64,000 nucleotides of DNA from Stereum hirsutum FP-91666 SS1 (lineage: Eukaryota > Basidiomycota > Agaricomycetes > Russulales > Stereaceae), in the NCBI RefSeq assembly GCF_000264905.1, contig NW_006763148.1:452545-516544 (forward strand), read 5' to 3'. Position numbers and translations under genes: made by a program. Numbering within the stretch: position 1 is the stretch's first letter; each line of letters begins with the position of its first letter. This document shows positions 1-11,429 of this stretch, one piece after another. The notes under the pieces are model-generated. The model searched no databases. It saw only the letters and a program-made list of their open reading frames with translations, and had not been told where the DNA came from.

Positions 1-214
1 AGTTCCAGTACTTTAGCTGCCAGGACGCGCCGAGAATAAAAGCATAAGAGTACCAAGGGATACACGGAGTTTCAAGCACATTGAACAAGTGTAGCTGACT
101 TGAGGTGTGCGTCGTCGTCGTCGGTCAAGGCCGGTTTTGTAGGTTTTTATCGCTCATTTGGGATGCCAGGCCACGTGGAAAATGTGTGGCGCTGAAGCGC
201 TGAAGATCACAGTG

Positions 215-565
215 AGAGCCACCGTGGCGCCGCTTTCCCAATCGTTCCCCGCAGCGACAGGCAGTGTGTACCGACGAAGCCGCAGGGATGTTTCCACCCT
301 CTTCGCTATTTTCTTCTTTGCCTTTATATAAACTGGAAGTCGACTCTGCTACAACTTTTCTAGAATTTTTGGACATGTTCTGGGTAGAGTACGTGTTTGA
401 GTTTAGTGATCTGGAGGGTTTTACGTCGGATCGGGAGTTTTATTGGCAGCTGGGCGTATGAGTCCCGAGCGAGGAGTGTACTGTACCGAGTTCGCGAAGA
501 TATACGCTGAATCGTTATCGAGGGATTTGGTGGTGGAAGAAGCACGGTTGGCTCTTGGAGGAACG
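215..565 (+). pseudogene. 5' relic of an SGNH/PC-esterase-like gene
   Basis: Bases about 215-375 match the 5' flank of the intact gene at 5213 (around 5030-5190), sharing the stretch CGCAGCGACAGGCAGTGTG. Bases about 390-565 then match its coding sequence around 5445-5657 (FSDLEGxTSDREFYWxLGV, followed by traces of the xSxECTG and RDLVxExxWLVLGG segments). The piece carrying the start codon, membrane anchor and about 75 residues is missing, and the frame shifts and is interrupted (TGA at about 460). No long frame survives, so this is a truncated, decayed duplicate rather than a gene. Confidence 0.75.
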
Positions 566-717
566 TATACACTCCAAGTTTGTTTCCTTATCTGGTTGTG
601 CCCTCGCGGGTACTCAATGCATGTGGGGGAAAATTTGGTGTCATGCACCCTTCCATTGTGACGGACTTCTCTTCAAACGGTACCATGAAATGTAACTAGA
701 GTAACACTAAATGTCAT

Positions 718-1832
718 CTACTGGGGAGAATTGACGGCATGGATGCTATCGTCGAATCCATCGTGCACCTGGTGTTCCAAAGCCCACTCGCGAATCCCTT
801 CAAAATTCTTACACTCGTGGGGAGCGTCGAAAATAGGCCTCGACTGCTGTACCCTCTCATCCCAGTAATATACTATCGGCGTGATATCTGGAGAGCACAT
901 CAACGATTCGCGAATAGAGTTGATGCAGTGCGCGACGTGGTTGACAGGCACTCTGGGAAGCGGCTCCTGAGAGTCCGGGTCGGTCGAGATGCGCGTGTCC
1001 GGTACGCTTCCACTCGCATTCATGTTCGGATAGTAATCAGGATGGAGAGCTTTGCGAATGATATTCTGTCATATTAATAAAGGCATTCCGAAGAAAACGG
1101 ATCAGGTATGCCAGATGTAAACAGAAGATTCGCCGTACCAGGCAATGCAACTGGTGCCAGATATCAAGCTCGATAATGTAGTTTTCTTCATCCCCCGGAA
1201 TCGGCACAGACATACTCGTCATCAACTCCACCTGTGACCTTGAAACTCTTGAAAGGCCGACTAATGTAAGCGAGTAGTTGGAAGCCCAATGGTAAATCAG
1301 CCGTGTATAAGTGGACCAAATGATGACTTCACTACGCGAAAACATACAATCGTATAAATTGAGCCATGCTTGCTCTACATTATCTGATGGAGATTCTATG
1401 TAGATGGGTACATCCAGGATATGCGGGAATCGACGAAGAACAGGAGGGGATGAAGCCTCCTGTGCAGGAGCTAGGAAAAAGAGTCCCAGTTATACATCAG
1501 TAATCTCGTTGAGTAGAACGAGACCATGGAGAACTAAGGGCCCCCTACTTACAATAAATTTTTACAGCAGACGAGCTAGCTTTCGTCATGTCACATATCG
1601 TTGTAAGACCGGCGTGTTCAAGTGCAAAGACAGCTAAGAGAACAATATTGAGTAACAAGGAAAAGCAGGCGACCATCCGCCCGGTGATGTTGTATACAGG
1701 ATAGCGGAGCTGATAAAGGGGATTCGATAGTGATACTGGCGAGTGGGGATCATCTTGGGAGATGTCCTCTGCACTGCTACCAGTGTCAAGGAGGCGATAG
1801 TCTTCGAGGTATGCCTTTGAGCTATTGACCAT
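718..1832 (-). CDS. UstYa-like (DUF3328) oxidase/cyclase family protein
   Basis: Three exons on the minus strand (1832-1553, 1470-1139, 1065-718) join in frame to 319 residues. A single membrane segment lies at about residues 53-71 after a short cytosolic N terminus, so the product is probably a type II membrane protein. After it come the family's YSPAQEA motif (made across the first splice), an AWxxLY segment, and the two diagnostic HxxHC motifs: HQLHC at about 199-203 and HVAHC at about 247-251. UstYa-family proteins take part in oxidative cyclisation of fungal dikaritin RiPPs (ustiloxin-type pathways) and in other tailoring steps; the substrate here is unknown. It diverges from the short secreted-peptide gene starting at 2787. 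An in-frame ATG at 1877 could add 15 residues. The gene looks intact. Confidence 0.9.
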
Positions 1833-2786
1833 GATGACCGTGATGGACAGGAGGAGGAAAACAAACGACCTCGCCAAGTTAGCACCCTGTTAATGCAGCG
1901 CACTTGAACTCCGCGTTAGACGGCATTGATTTTTCTGGAAGCCACATCCATCCGTGCCCCAATATCAGGCGGAGATGTGGAATATTCCACAAAACTTTCA
2001 AGACCATCCGACCTTAGCGCAACACAGGCCTTTTGAGACCAAAATATCCGTTCAAAACAATACGGGTGTGTCTTGTTCTGCATTCGCGTGACTATCTCCC
2101 AGAAGCATTCCTGATACATATATCATCTGACTGTCTTATAAGCGTGCGTGACCTGCGCCATGTACTGTAAAAGAGACCCAGACCGAATTCCGACTCACAT
2201 GCATGATCACATATAGGAACTCAATACTCCTGTAGTTTGATCAGGAAATCGTGAAATGTCGTAGGATCACAAACTAGCTCTATCGAATGCAGACATGTCC
2301 GAATATTTCGGGGTGCAGGTCCACGATTTGATGTATTTATGCCATTGTTACTGGCATACAGATAACTAATTTAACATAATTGGGCTCCGACAATATGTTC
2401 AGTTTTATGCGGGTCCGTCGTATGCCATTTCCGATGGCATGTCGCAATAAGACGTACTCCAGACTACGACTACCGAACCCCCATACTGTTACGCTATGGG
2501 TAGACCAGAGGCTTGAAATTAATCGTCTGACTGATGCTCTGCACGACACTGTCTGCTTGTGGTTACTATACTTCAGAGGCGAGTTTAAGGCCAGGCGCAC
2601 CAATCAACGTGGCGGAATCCCTCAACATTTACTGTGGGTCCAGCTTGGTCGACATTAAATATAGCGATACGCAATACAGTACTTAGTATAAAGAGGTCGA
2701 TCACTGGTACAAGTGATATTCCAATCACCTTCATACACATACATCCACCTACACCCTCGCTTATCAATAAACCCATACCTTGAACA
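1833..2786. promoter_or_regulatory. Divergent intergenic region between UstYa-like gene and short peptide gene
   Basis: About 950 bp separate the two start codons, which point away from each other. A TATAAAG box lies at 2687-2693, about 95 bp before the ATG at 2787. I find no convincing coding sequence here. The arrangement would allow joint regulation of the pair; that is inference. Confidence 0.45.
2687..2693 (+). promoter_or_regulatory. TATA box of the short peptide gene
   Basis: TATAAAG, about 95 bp upstream of the ATG at 2787; spacing fits a fungal core promoter with a short 5' untranslated region. Confidence 0.45.
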
Positions 2787-3019
2787 ATGAAGTCTTCCAT
2801 GATGCTAGCCTCCGTCTTGCTCGCGATCGTCATGTTCTGTGGCTCTTTTTCGTCAGCCCATGCCGTCCCGGTAGGTGTCGAGTTACATTCTTGAAAATAT
2901 AGAGAGCATTGATAGAAGCACAAACTGACAAACATGATGATGACCTCTGCTAGAACGATGTCTACGCGAAGCGCTCCGAGGGTGTTGAGGATGGCAACTC
3001 GCTGCCTTACTACAAGTGA
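2787..3019 (+). CDS. Short secreted peptide precursor with Kex2-type KR site (candidate RiPP/KEP precursor)
   Basis: Exon 1 (2787-2870) encodes a clear signal peptide: MKSS, a hydrophobic run, then a likely cleavage after AHA. A GT-AG intron (2871-2953) is followed by exon 2 (2954-3019), which begins NDVYAKR, so a dibasic KR site follows the leader, and ends with the peptide SEGVEDGNSLPYYK and TGA. The mature part would be 14 residues with two adjacent tyrosines. The order signal peptide, KR, Tyr-containing peptide is that of fungal Kex2-processed and dikaritin precursors, and a UstYa-like gene lies head-to-head. The frame stays open for 17 codons after the TGA up to a possible donor at 3072 (acceptor at 3135), so the stop may be a recent nonsense change or genuine. 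A GTGAGA at 3016 offers another splice. No tandem core repeats are seen. The splice model is good; the function is inference. Confidence 0.6.
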
Positions 3020-3189
3020 GAGAAGCTCGAGGGTCTGCTTGAGCGCGCCAAATCCACACGCTCTACAGAAGGTAATATCAGCGCCGTTATGACTTGTATT
3101 GAGGACGATAGCTAATTAAGCAACCCACCTCTCAGAAAGACTTCGTAGAAGTGCCTTGTTCAGAGTTCGAACTCATGTAAAGAAATATT

Positions 3190-5212
3190 GATTGTTGGTT
3201 CAGTTGGTGGACGAGTGGCTGTACGATAGTGATATGACTTACGGTGCCCTGCTATTAAATAGTGTCCAAAAAACAAACCTATGCCCATTGGGCTTCGAGT
3301 GCTGTTCACCAGAATATTTCACTGAAAAATTGGAAAAAAAAAATCTGCAGTGCTTCAACATCGTACCCCGCTGCGATGTTTGGCACAGGCGCCGACGTTG
3401 AATATGAATCCTCAAAATTGACATGATGTGGATCAATCTGCTTACGAGAACCCACTTCTGGACATCTTGTAAATTAGACTATGATAATAGTACCGGGGGG
3501 GAAAAGTACTCTAAGGTAGCGCGAGACGAGGGAGGGTCCAAGGTACTATTCTCTGACAGTTTTCCCGTCTCAATGATCTCGACGTATAAATATTTGATGA
3601 AAGCTACCCCCAACTCCCGAGCCAGAATAAATCCTGGTGGTTCCTGTTAACGATCTGAATGCCTACTCGACCAGAGATTCGATGCCACACCATGCGTTTC
3701 AAGGTGCAATGCTTTCGAACCATGGAATAGTAGCATATCCCTATATGGCCCGTATCTGTGTTGGTATCCCTCACCCACCGAATTGGACACACTTCATTGA
3801 CGTGCACTGTACGGCGGGATGTAGAGGAGCAACTTGAAGCCGAGGAGTTCTAGCAAGACTATGACTAACACGCTGCATCTGGAAGAGCGACTGGACTTTG
3901 CGAGCTACACATCGGGGGAAAAAATCTAATACAAATCTGCGTAATAATCGAGAGGCTGCAGCTGGACGTCCAGAATATTCCACACTTTGTAAAGAGCCGC
4001 CGGGAGAGTAAATGACCTTCAATGAACGCTTCGTCCTGTGGCTCTGGTGTAACGAAGGTGGCGGGTCTAGCTTCATCGTCATCTGTTTCCCGAGAAAGGT
4101 ATCTGGGATAGTGATAGTTTCAAGGACGCGTCATGAAGAACAGTGCCTACCCTGGCATGCTGCATACGCGTTCTCGTCACGGTGTCGCCCCAGTATGTAT
4201 TTATGAATCAAAACTTTCTCTTCAAGTTAAGAAAAAAAGAGTACGCGACTGCATAACATGTGCCGCAGCGGGCGAGCAAAAATTCGTTTTCGTCTACCTC
4301 GCTTCACAGCGGTCAAATAGTCCACCGTAGTATGAAAGACAGGTAAGATGTCCATCCGCCACGGGACCTTTGTGATCAGAAAGAGTTGAAAAGAGGAATA
4401 ACGGAGTAACGTCTCCGACGCTGCATTATTTTGCCGAGCATCACTTGTTAGGAGCTGTGTAGCTCTCATAGTACGCTCTCCACAGAACGCAACGCTCTCA
4501 CGCTTCTGAGAGAAAAGCGTTTCATTCATGCACAAGTGAAATCCAGTAAGATGTTTGGTAGATTATAGTCATTGTTGCGCAGCTACAGCGTCAGGTAGCG
4601 ATGAACATCTCGCCGGATAACGATGGCCGTCGTAAAGCGAATGCACAGCCCTGAGACTTGCGTTCAAAGAAGGATAGACTCACAGAATATTGTCAGAGGA
4701 GAGAACATTCCAAATACTCTAGCAGACAGGTACAATGGCAACGCCAATTCGATTACGAGCGGATGTAGGAGGATGCCAGGTGGTCGTCTCAAGGTCAACA
4801 AAGCATTCCAGTCAGTCCAGTTGTCAAGAGAGGAAGATGATACAGCAGAGCCAAAAAGATAACGGAGGATATATCGAACGTATTGAGCCAATGGTAGCGA
4901 GCTCGAGGTCTTTGCCGTCGTCGAGATTGTTGTTGCCGTTGCAAACAAGTTGCAAAGCTCTCGGAGTCCGTCAGAGTCTGTCTCGGATGGGCCACACAGT
5001 GTGGCAAATGGGTTATGCGAGCGCACGAGCGTGGCACCGTCTTCCCCATCGTTCTCCGCAGCGACAGGCAGTGTGGGTGCCGACGTTAGCCGCAGGGAGA
5101 TATCTACTTCTTCTCTTTTCCTTCTTCACCTGCTAGGAAACTGGAAGGCCATTTCTTTTCAACTTTCTTAGCTTAGAATATCTGGGCAACTTCTCGGCAC
5201 TGCTTGAGCGGG
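3190..5212. other. Intergenic region, no supportable gene
   Basis: Only short frames without recognisable domains or coherent splice chains are present on either strand. The last 180 bp are the 5' flank of the SGNH gene and are the part copied in the relic at 215-375. Confidence 0.5.
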
Positions 5213-6903
5213 ATGTTTGGCCGCCATCAGCCACGGGCTACCATCATCAAACTCACCGCAATCGGTGGCCTCCTCTCATTCATCACGCTCCTTTACTTCT
5301 CAACTAATCCGTCATATCGTTCCCGCCTCGCTTCTTCGTTCTTCTCGGAACGCAAACGTGCGTCATGTCCACCACGCGCTTGGTCGAATGGGACTTGGCA
5401 ACACAAGCCTCATAATGTCAGTCATCCGTTGACGCAGCAGGAGGACGTCTTTGATTTTAGTGATCTGGAGGGTTGTACGTCGGATCGAGAGTTCTATTGG
5501 CATCTGGGTGTAGACCACGATGACCAGTATGAAAGGTTTCCGGATGTCATGGATTATGAGTGGGTGCCGAGCGATGAGTGTACTGGGGTCAGGAAGATGG
5601 ATGCAGGAATGTTCGTGAGGGACTTGGTGCAGGAAGGAGGTTGGCTTGTTCTTGGAGGTGCGTGTTTCTACCAACATCTTTCTTTCTCGTTATTGCGTAG
5701 GCGGGTGCCCAATTCGGGCTGGCCAAATATTGGTGCCACGCAACTTTTGATCACCGTCGTGTTGCGTACAAAGATAAGTTGGAACGAATCGTTAACATGT
5801 TCCGTACAGATTCAATCACAGAAAACCACTTCTTCTCTCTATCATGTTCCCTCTTCCCCCACGTCCGCTCCACCCCCAACTACACCGAAAACCCCTACTT
5901 CGACCGCGCCTGGCCACAAAACCTCTACCTCAACCCCTCCTCTCCCATAATCCCCTCCCTCTCCCTCCCACCCGGCTTCTCCATCGAATCCACACCACTA
6001 GTCACATTCCGCCGCATCGACCTCCTGCTCTCCCAATCCGAGATCGAATCCGTCCACAGATCCATTCATCCCGAGATGTATGAGTCCGAATCCGATCCTT
6101 CGGTCCCGGAAGAAGAGAGGTTCAAGCTGTTTAGCGACGAGGCGTTCTGGACGATGTCGCCCGCTGAGTATATGAAGATATTTACGTCGCCTTTGCCAGG
6201 TGCACGGTACGGGACGCTCATCGTGAGTACCGCCGGACATTGGACGACGACCTTGTTCGGTGGATTGAGGGACGAGAGTAAAGAGGATAGCGGGTACGGC
6301 ATCGAGAGTGTTTTGGAGCTGTTTAGGGAGTCGATGAAGGTATGGGCTGGGGAGGTGCAGAGAGCTCTGGTGGAGGATCAAAGGAGACAGATGAGGGAGG
6401 CTGTGAAGGGGAGTATAGGTGGATATGGAGGTGGAGGGAGGGAGAAGGTGGTGAATAGGCAGGTCGTGGTTAGGGCGTATCTGCCTGGACACGAGAATTG
6501 TAGGAATATCAAAAGTCCGTGGGAGGAGTGGGTGCCGTATACGGTGAATTGGTGCGTGGATTTTATATGTATATCGTGGACTGTGGCGGAATGGTACTGA
6601 CAATGTGGGTGCAGGTATAACTGGCCATGGATACCCAATATGAACAAAATATTCGAGGTTGGCCGCGTCCTTCCCCTTCTTATTCTTCTAGGATACTGAA
6701 CCTGGTCTTCATAGTCTATCCTCGACTCCCCATCCTATCCCGACGTCCACTTCCTCCCCATCGACCGACCAGCCCTCCTCCGCCCCGACGCCCACGTCTC
6801 AGGAGACTGTCTCCACCTCATGACCGGAACAGGCGTCATCGAAGGCTGGTCACGGTATATCTGGCACTATGTGACCAGAGAGATCCCGGGACGTATCCGA
6901 TGA
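5213..6903 (+). CDS. Membrane-anchored SGNH/PC-esterase-like protein
   Basis: Four exons (5213-5657, 5810-6551, 6615-6657, 6715-6903) join in frame to 472 residues. A short basic N terminus precedes one membrane segment at about residues 12-31, giving type II topology with a lumenal or extracellular catalytic part. The N-terminal domain has the sequence DLEGCTSDREFYWHLG. Splicing creates the block-I nucleophile motif GDSITENHFF, and the last exon carries the catalytic DxxH dyad in GDCLHLMTGTGVIEGW. This is the layout of the PMR5/TBL, NXPE and Cas1-like acyltransferase/esterase superfamily, which acts on glycan O-acetyl groups; the substrate here is not known. The donor of intron 3 (GTTGGC) is slightly atypical. 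The first ATG is at 5213; an in-frame TTG lies upstream at 5204. Relics of the same family flank it on both sides. Confidence 0.85.
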
Positions 6904-8126
6904 GCGACCGTCTTAGATCTATCTCTCGAGACGGCGAGGTTTGTTGACGTTGTACCCCTATGTCTATATGATCGTGGTAGCCGTTGCGGTCGTCGTTGAT
7001 CCCTTCTATATCTCTAGTGAAGTTATTTTATTTAATGACGTTTTTGGATGGACGGCGACTAGACTTTTGACCTGGAGCGGATGGTTGCGTCTCACTGGAC
7101 TATTGACGAGTACAATTATAATACAGGCCGACACTCGCTATCTTGCATTCTTTTCTTTTCTGTTCGCGAGAGGCCACCCATCATAATTTTCATCGTTCAC
7201 TGTCCATGATCATTGCTTTCTCCAATCGCTATCATAGCTTGGCTTTTGCTGCTTAAACCACGGTCTTGATCTGAACATGCTTTCGGCGCGACACTTTCTG
7301 GGCTTCCTGATGCGCCACCAGGGCTTCAGACCTTCCAAGACTCGTCTATTTCTAACCCCGGACGATCAACAACACACGCTTGACCTTCCAAGTTTCGTCC
7401 TTGGACATCTCGGTACGTCCTCGCCTCTATTCTCTCTCTCTTTATTGTGTAGCGGGTTGAAGGGGCTGGATATGAACGGGGTGGAGATTTAGTGGAGGTG
7501 AGAGGATGTTTTCTGATGGGATTTGTGTGACTTTTCGACTTGGATGAGGAGGACCAGGATCAAGGGTACTCATAGGCGAGCTCTTCGGTAAAGATGATGT
7601 TGGAGAGGAGTTCTCAAGGCGTCGACGCTTGTGCGCAGAGGGGTCGACTCAGTCTTGCAAGTACATATTGATGTCGTTTTCGCGGTCTCTGAGTATAAAG
7701 GGGTGGCGACGCGCTTGAGTGGTATTGAAACGAGTGCGAAACACCGTAAAGTGTATATGCCATAGGTCAAACTAGCGTAGAAGAGCCCAGGTATGTACAA
7801 GATGAAGCTTTGAAGAGCAAGCACGATGAGAACACTAGTACTGGGCGAATTTTCACAAGTCACGACAATTTCCGTGGGAAGATTCAGGAAGATTCCCACC
7901 CGCCACTCGTCGATCCAATGGCTTCAGTGAATCAGTCCTCTTCAGTCCGCGGCCACATCCTCGCTTGCCCGGTTGAAATCTTGTCTACTCAGCCTTTGGG
8001 AGACTAACTGGCGTGGTTATTGCTCTGAACGACTGTCTTCAGATCCAAACACACTCGTTCGTGGGATTGGTTCTACTTAGTCTACAGGAAGACCGCCTTC
8101 ACGGCTTTCAATCACGTACACTTCTG
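6904..8126. other. Intergenic region between SGNH gene and Crinkler/RHS gene
   Basis: Short frames only. A 71-codon frame at 7277-7492 has no family resemblance. It contains the 3' untranslated region of the upstream gene and the promoter of the downstream one. Confidence 0.45.
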
Positions 8127-9816
8127 ATGAACACCTCTCCGGAACTGAACCGCGTCTATGAGCGAGCTTGGGGCCGTCAATGGCCTCGCCACGACGATGC
8201 AATCCTCAAGACCGACATCGGTCTCCCTCCTGACACCGAATGCACCGATGCGGACGGTGTGGCTATCGACATCCCCGACCTCTGGTACTACACTTGCCTC
8301 GATGACATCGAACCCATCTCTATTGCACTTGGTATAACGACAGAAATCATGGATTTTCTGCTTCTTCGCTCTGAATACGGCTTTCTGCGGGAGTTCATCG
8401 AGAAGAGTACTGGAAAGACACGCGCCTTCGTGGTCACGGGACAGTCAGGGATCGGTTCGTAGGGCAGTCACCTTCGCTTCAACCGGAATAATCATGTCTG
8501 CTTTTTGCTCTCTTAGGCAAAACTGTGTTCCTCATATACCTTCTTCTGTATCGCCTTGAGCACAACCTTCCGACTGCGGTCCAATTCGACGGCCATTGTT
8601 ACTTCGTCTTCGATGGCGAGGGCGCCTCGCGGCATCCTCTCGGCGGTCCAGTCGATCCCCGACTCAGCTCGTGTTGGGCGTTGGCTGACAGCAATGCCTA
8701 TGTTGTCCAGCCATGTGAAGATTTTGCAAGCCGGGCCAAGGTTGTCATCCAGGCTTCATCACCGAAACCCAAGAGATGGTTGAAGCAAAAGAGGGGTGAG
8801 CGTATCTACGCAGAGCTGCCGACGGTGCTAGAGATCGCTGCGATTTTGTAAGTCGACTCAGTGTTTGTTCCTGAGATGTCCCTGCTCAGGAAGCCTTGCA
8901 CAGGAATGAGATCCACCACGTCTCATCTTCCGCATTTCCGCTCGTGACTAAGTGGGGACCATCCACTAGGACGATCATCGACATCGCGAGTGCCATCGTC
9001 CAGGGTCCCGAGGAAGCCCAAGATATGGAAAGGAATCTGCAGGCTGAGGCAGACCAGGCAGCCCACAAAATATGCTCTGATCCGTCGCTCGTTGGTCTGC
9101 ACTTAGTCGGCGACGGTATACCAGACAGTTTCGGTTCCACCATCGGCTTCGTTCGCCCTCACCGTAGAATCACCCCGAGCGGCAAAATCGCCGCTTCATC
9201 TCGAGCAATCTGGTCTATCCCGACGACGTTCCTCGACGAAATATTTACGCAACATTGCACCAACTTCTCCAACGAGAAATCCCGTGAGCTCTTCATCGCC
9301 CTCAGTTCCCACTCCCTGACTCGGACCGCCGCCGGCTGGAAGTATGAAAAGGACGTTCATCGTCGCCTCAGCACAGCTGGCGCACCACCTCTCACCATCT
9401 TCAACCACGATCGAAATATGCAGATGCGCCCATCAGCCGAGCTCGTTCCTGGCACAGTGGACGGTCTGAAGCACACTGGTGCCTCCAAAGCGTTTTACTG
9501 GATGTCGTCTGTGATGATTTGGGAAGGAATCGACGGTATTCTCGGCGATACCGACAATAACCTCTACGCCGTGCAGGCGACAATCGCGTCGGAATACAGC
9601 AATCCCGTGAAGGGACTTAAGCAGGCGTGGCTTGCCGTCGACTCGAGCGCTCGAGCGAGCCGTCATTGGCATTTGGTCGTCGTCGGAGCTGACGTAGGAA
9701 TGGTTGATGGGCTCGTGAAGCAATATTCAGGCCAGTTGGAGGGCTTCAAGCTCGGCTGCGATCAAGGACGTGTGCAGGTGTGGGGTTGTGTCCTGGAAGA
9801 ACTGTTCCAACCATGA
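8127..9816 (+). CDS. Crinkler/RHS-type P-loop NTPase with C-terminal PD-(D/E)XK-like nuclease domain
   Basis: Three exons (8127-8454, 8517-8847, 8904-9816) join in frame to 523 residues. The N terminus ELNRVYERAWGRQWPRHDD leads into a WYY-containing linker. The Walker A motif GQSGIGKT, at about residues 104-111, is completed by the first splice and followed by FLIYLLLYRL. A middle block contains TKWGPSTRTI, typical of retrotransposon-hot-spot/Crinkler NTPases. The C terminus has GIDGILGD followed by LYAVQATIA, matching the D...QxT core of the nuclease domains found in this class. Such proteins form large variable families in basidiomycetes and oomycetes and are proposed to act in conflict or effector roles; the function here is unknown. 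The second acceptor was chosen at 8903 because it restores frame (the one at 8889 does not). No signal peptide is seen. Confidence 0.75.
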
Positions 9817-10002
9817 GCGATACGCCACCATGAACCCTCGGCGGCCATAATTGGCCGTCGATTCCGCGATTTTTTGCGTAAGTTCCTTTTCTCCATTCTT
9901 CGTCCTTCAGTTTTCTTACTCAACAAAGTTGAAAGCAGCTCCCAGGCTCGCTCACACGATGCGCTAATTGGTGAGTTTCAATCAGGTTCTCGTCTCTTCG
10001 CC

Positions 10003-10148
10003 ACAACTCCCGGATATTCACTTCGTGATATTTCTAAGGCCTGATCCGCACTGTATGAGCAATTTTCTGCATATTGTGGTGGGACCAGGTGTTATGGAGG
10101 GATGGGCGTAATATATATGGCATTATGTGACGAGGGAGCGCGATTAAG
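10003..10148 (+). pseudogene. 3' relic of an SGNH/PC-esterase-like gene
   Basis: One frame reads PDIHF, LRPDPHC, GPGVMEGWA, stop, YIWHYVTRE, which aligns with the last exon of the intact gene at 5213-6903 (PDVHF, LRPDAHV, GTGVIEGWSRYIWHYVTRE). It has an internal TAA at 10109-10111, lacks several codons before LRPD, and has lost the catalytic DC.H residues. No upstream exons of the family are found, so this is the tail end of a destroyed copy. Confidence 0.75.
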
Positions 10149-11332
10149 TAGACGATGCTGCCAAAATGATCCGTAAACGAATTGACAAAAATCACTAATC
10201 AAACCCTTGGGGTATTTCTAAGGAACAAATAACTTACATTCCACTCTTACAACTGTAACGACTTGGTATGACCTAGGAGGGGAAATTTGAAGCCATGCAT
10301 AACGCTGGCAGCAGTGGCCCCAGTGTCGGTGATTGAAAAAAGAGCTGGTTCGAGCTCCGACAGAACGCCACACAAAGATGCCACCGCTCTTGTCGAAGAA
10401 TTTTGCGCCTGACTCGATATCGAGACCTCTCTCTGGATTCAGATTGCACCTCCCCTCGACTCTCAGATGCTCTCAATTCCCTCGATAATGGAAGCAAGCA
10501 CGGTGACTAAATGTTGGGACGTCTTTCCCCTCATGTTGGGGTGAAGTTGCATCCATTGGAAGGTTCAGAAAACACTCATGTCTCTTGTGCAGTCGATAAA
10601 GCTCGTGTTCTCGGACAGCGTGTTTACCGTGGGTGCATACTTATGTACCCCGTACCGCGACGTGGCAGGCGGCATGCTTTGGGCATGCTGGAGGAGGTTC
10701 GCTAATCTGAATCGTGTATGATCCTCTCAAAGTGGCTATGTACAACGTGGTCGGCCGGGGCTTCTGCCTGCTTCTGCCTGCTTTTATCAACTTCTCTCGA
10801 CTGATAGTTGCAGTTACGTTTACTGTTCTGGGCTGCCAGGGACTGCCTGACTTCACACGTTGAAACTCATCCTCACACAGTTCATGATCAGAAGCTTCGT
10901 ATGTCGTTCTTCGGGTATCAATGCTGCGGTGATTGCCCTCTTATTTCAGTAGTGTTGATATTTACGCAGGCTTTGCGATCACAACGTATAACTCGGACAC
11001 TCATGCACGACGCGTCTATACTCAACGACCGCTGCTCTCCACTGTTCTACGTCACAGTCCCGGGCCTCGCGATTGAGGGCATGCTGCAGTACGAAAACAC
11101 GACCTTGAAGCTGATGTCCCTGCACTGACTGGTTACGTTGTGCGCTAACAGGTTCTCGCTCGAAGCCCCTGTCGTTTTCCGGATCTTTCATTGTTCTCGT
11201 CATAATTGGGGCTGTGAGAAAAGGAATCCCTGAGGGCTGCCTGGGAATCTATTTTGGCCCTAGTCGATGTGCTTCTTCAGATTATAGCCTATCGGCGTGT
11301 GGACCGACGGTCCATTGACGAAGATCGTTCGC

Positions 11333-11341
11333 TATTTTATA
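11333..11341 (+). promoter_or_regulatory. TATA-like element of the PAL gene
   Basis: TATTTTATA, about 90 bp before the PAL start codon at 11430. Confidence 0.4.
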
Positions 11342-11429
11342 CCTCGATCCACGGACCTTGGGACTTGACGAACTCCCTTCGCGACTCCAACCTCCATCTC
11401 ATTCACCTCTCAACTGAAGTCGTTCAGCC

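Larger units (their letters stand above)
9817..11429. other. Intergenic region with the SGNH 3' relic; PAL promoter at its end
   Basis: Apart from the relic at 10003-10148 I see no gene. A TATA-like element TATTTTATA lies at 11333-11341, about 90 bp before the PAL start codon. Confidence 0.4.

Noticed and set aside
3164..3176. GAGTTCGAACTC, resembling a tRNA T-arm
   Set aside because: A simple palindrome without A box or acceptor stem.
3771..4110. Minus-strand frame with YSPGG...VEY, suggesting a second UstYa-like gene or relic
   Set aside because: No membrane segment, no HxxHC motif and no coherent exon chain around it; similarity limited to a few residues.
10290..10370. Possible tRNA (TGGCAGCAGTGG followed by GGTTCGAGCTC)
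   Set aside because: The T-arm does not pair correctly and no acceptor stem is found; GAGCTGGTTCGAGCTC is a plain hairpin.
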